NCBI GenBank assembly: GCA_964445115.1
Contig: CAYUJU010000064.1
Span: 1 to 11,765 of the forward strand
DNA length: 11,765 nt
Direction of reading: 5' to 3'
From: CAIJXJ01 sp964445115
GTDB lineage: Bacteria > Pseudomonadota > Gammaproteobacteria > Burkholderiales > Methylophilaceae
Numbering within the stretch: the stretch's first letter is position 1; every line of letters starts with the position of its first letter. Of the stretch, positions 11,749-11,765 are shown in pieces. Under the pieces are notes generated by a model. It had not been told where the DNA came from and made no database searches. It saw nothing but the letters and a program-made list of their open reading frames with translations. The position numbers were made by a program, and so were the translations under genes.

Positions 11749-11765
11749 GCCCTTTGTCAGAGGGC
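11749..11765. other. Short inverted repeat at the right window edge
   Basis: The five bases GCCCT and AGGGC are complementary and separated by seven bases, so a small hairpin can form on either strand. The repeat touches the window edge and may continue outside it. There is no T-tract next to it on the minus strand. It may belong to the end of the preceding transcription unit, or be chance. Confidence 0.25.

Noticed and set aside
1..11765. tRNA genes, CRISPR array, insertion sequence or integrase
   Set aside because: I saw no cloverleaf pattern, no regularly spaced repeats, no transposase motifs and no integrase or attachment-site pair, so provirus status cannot be shown from this window.

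Overview
The window is the leftward-transcribed structural block of a tailed double-stranded DNA virus (HK97-type head), either a provirus or a free viral contig. Every gene I can support lies on the minus strand, so the gene order reads from right to left. The host is most likely an archaeon, perhaps a methanogenic euryarchaeon. This is an inference from four things: ribosome-binding sites of the GGTGAT/GGAGGAGAT type, frequent ATA, AGA and AGG codons, a membrane-anchored protein very dense in N-glycosylation sequons, and oligo-T-style termination signals. A bacterial host is not excluded.

Right edge (about 11661-11765): a short non-coding leader with a TATA-like palindrome, a tandem 9-base repeat and two small hairpins. 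It probably holds the promoter of the block. Next comes the packaging and head module: small terminase (11130-11660), a large terminase split over two overlapping reading frames (ATPase 10349-11170, nuclease 9780-10379), SPP1-type portal (8437-9780), a possible 13-residue basic peptide, a 62-residue protein, scaffold (7611-8156), major capsid protein (6616-7611), a repeat-rich head-fibre-like protein (5255-6607) and a head-tail connector (4698-5237). A clean hairpin plus T5 tract lies between the head-fibre-like gene and the connector and may step down expression.

Middle (2009-4701): four virion or unknown proteins. The clearest is a 334-residue protein combining a cysteine-rich zinc-ribbon-like N terminus, an Ig/PKD-like segment and leucine-rich repeats, a candidate host-contact protein.

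Left part (1-2012): a tight train of at least eight small genes, most of them membrane or secreted proteins, joined by 4-base ATGA/GTGA overlaps, abutting stop and start codons, or 14-23-base overlaps. Three of them (59, 32 and 53 codons) are too short for a usual ORF cutoff. The train ends in a 314-residue, TTG-started, membrane-anchored ectodomain protein with eight N-x-S/T sequons, followed by a gene cut by the window edge. No endolysin, tape measure, tail tube or sheath gene is visible, so tail genes, if present, lie further left. The small membrane cassette is the part least explained by known families and is the best candidate for new biology, such as egress, envelope modification or superinfection exclusion.
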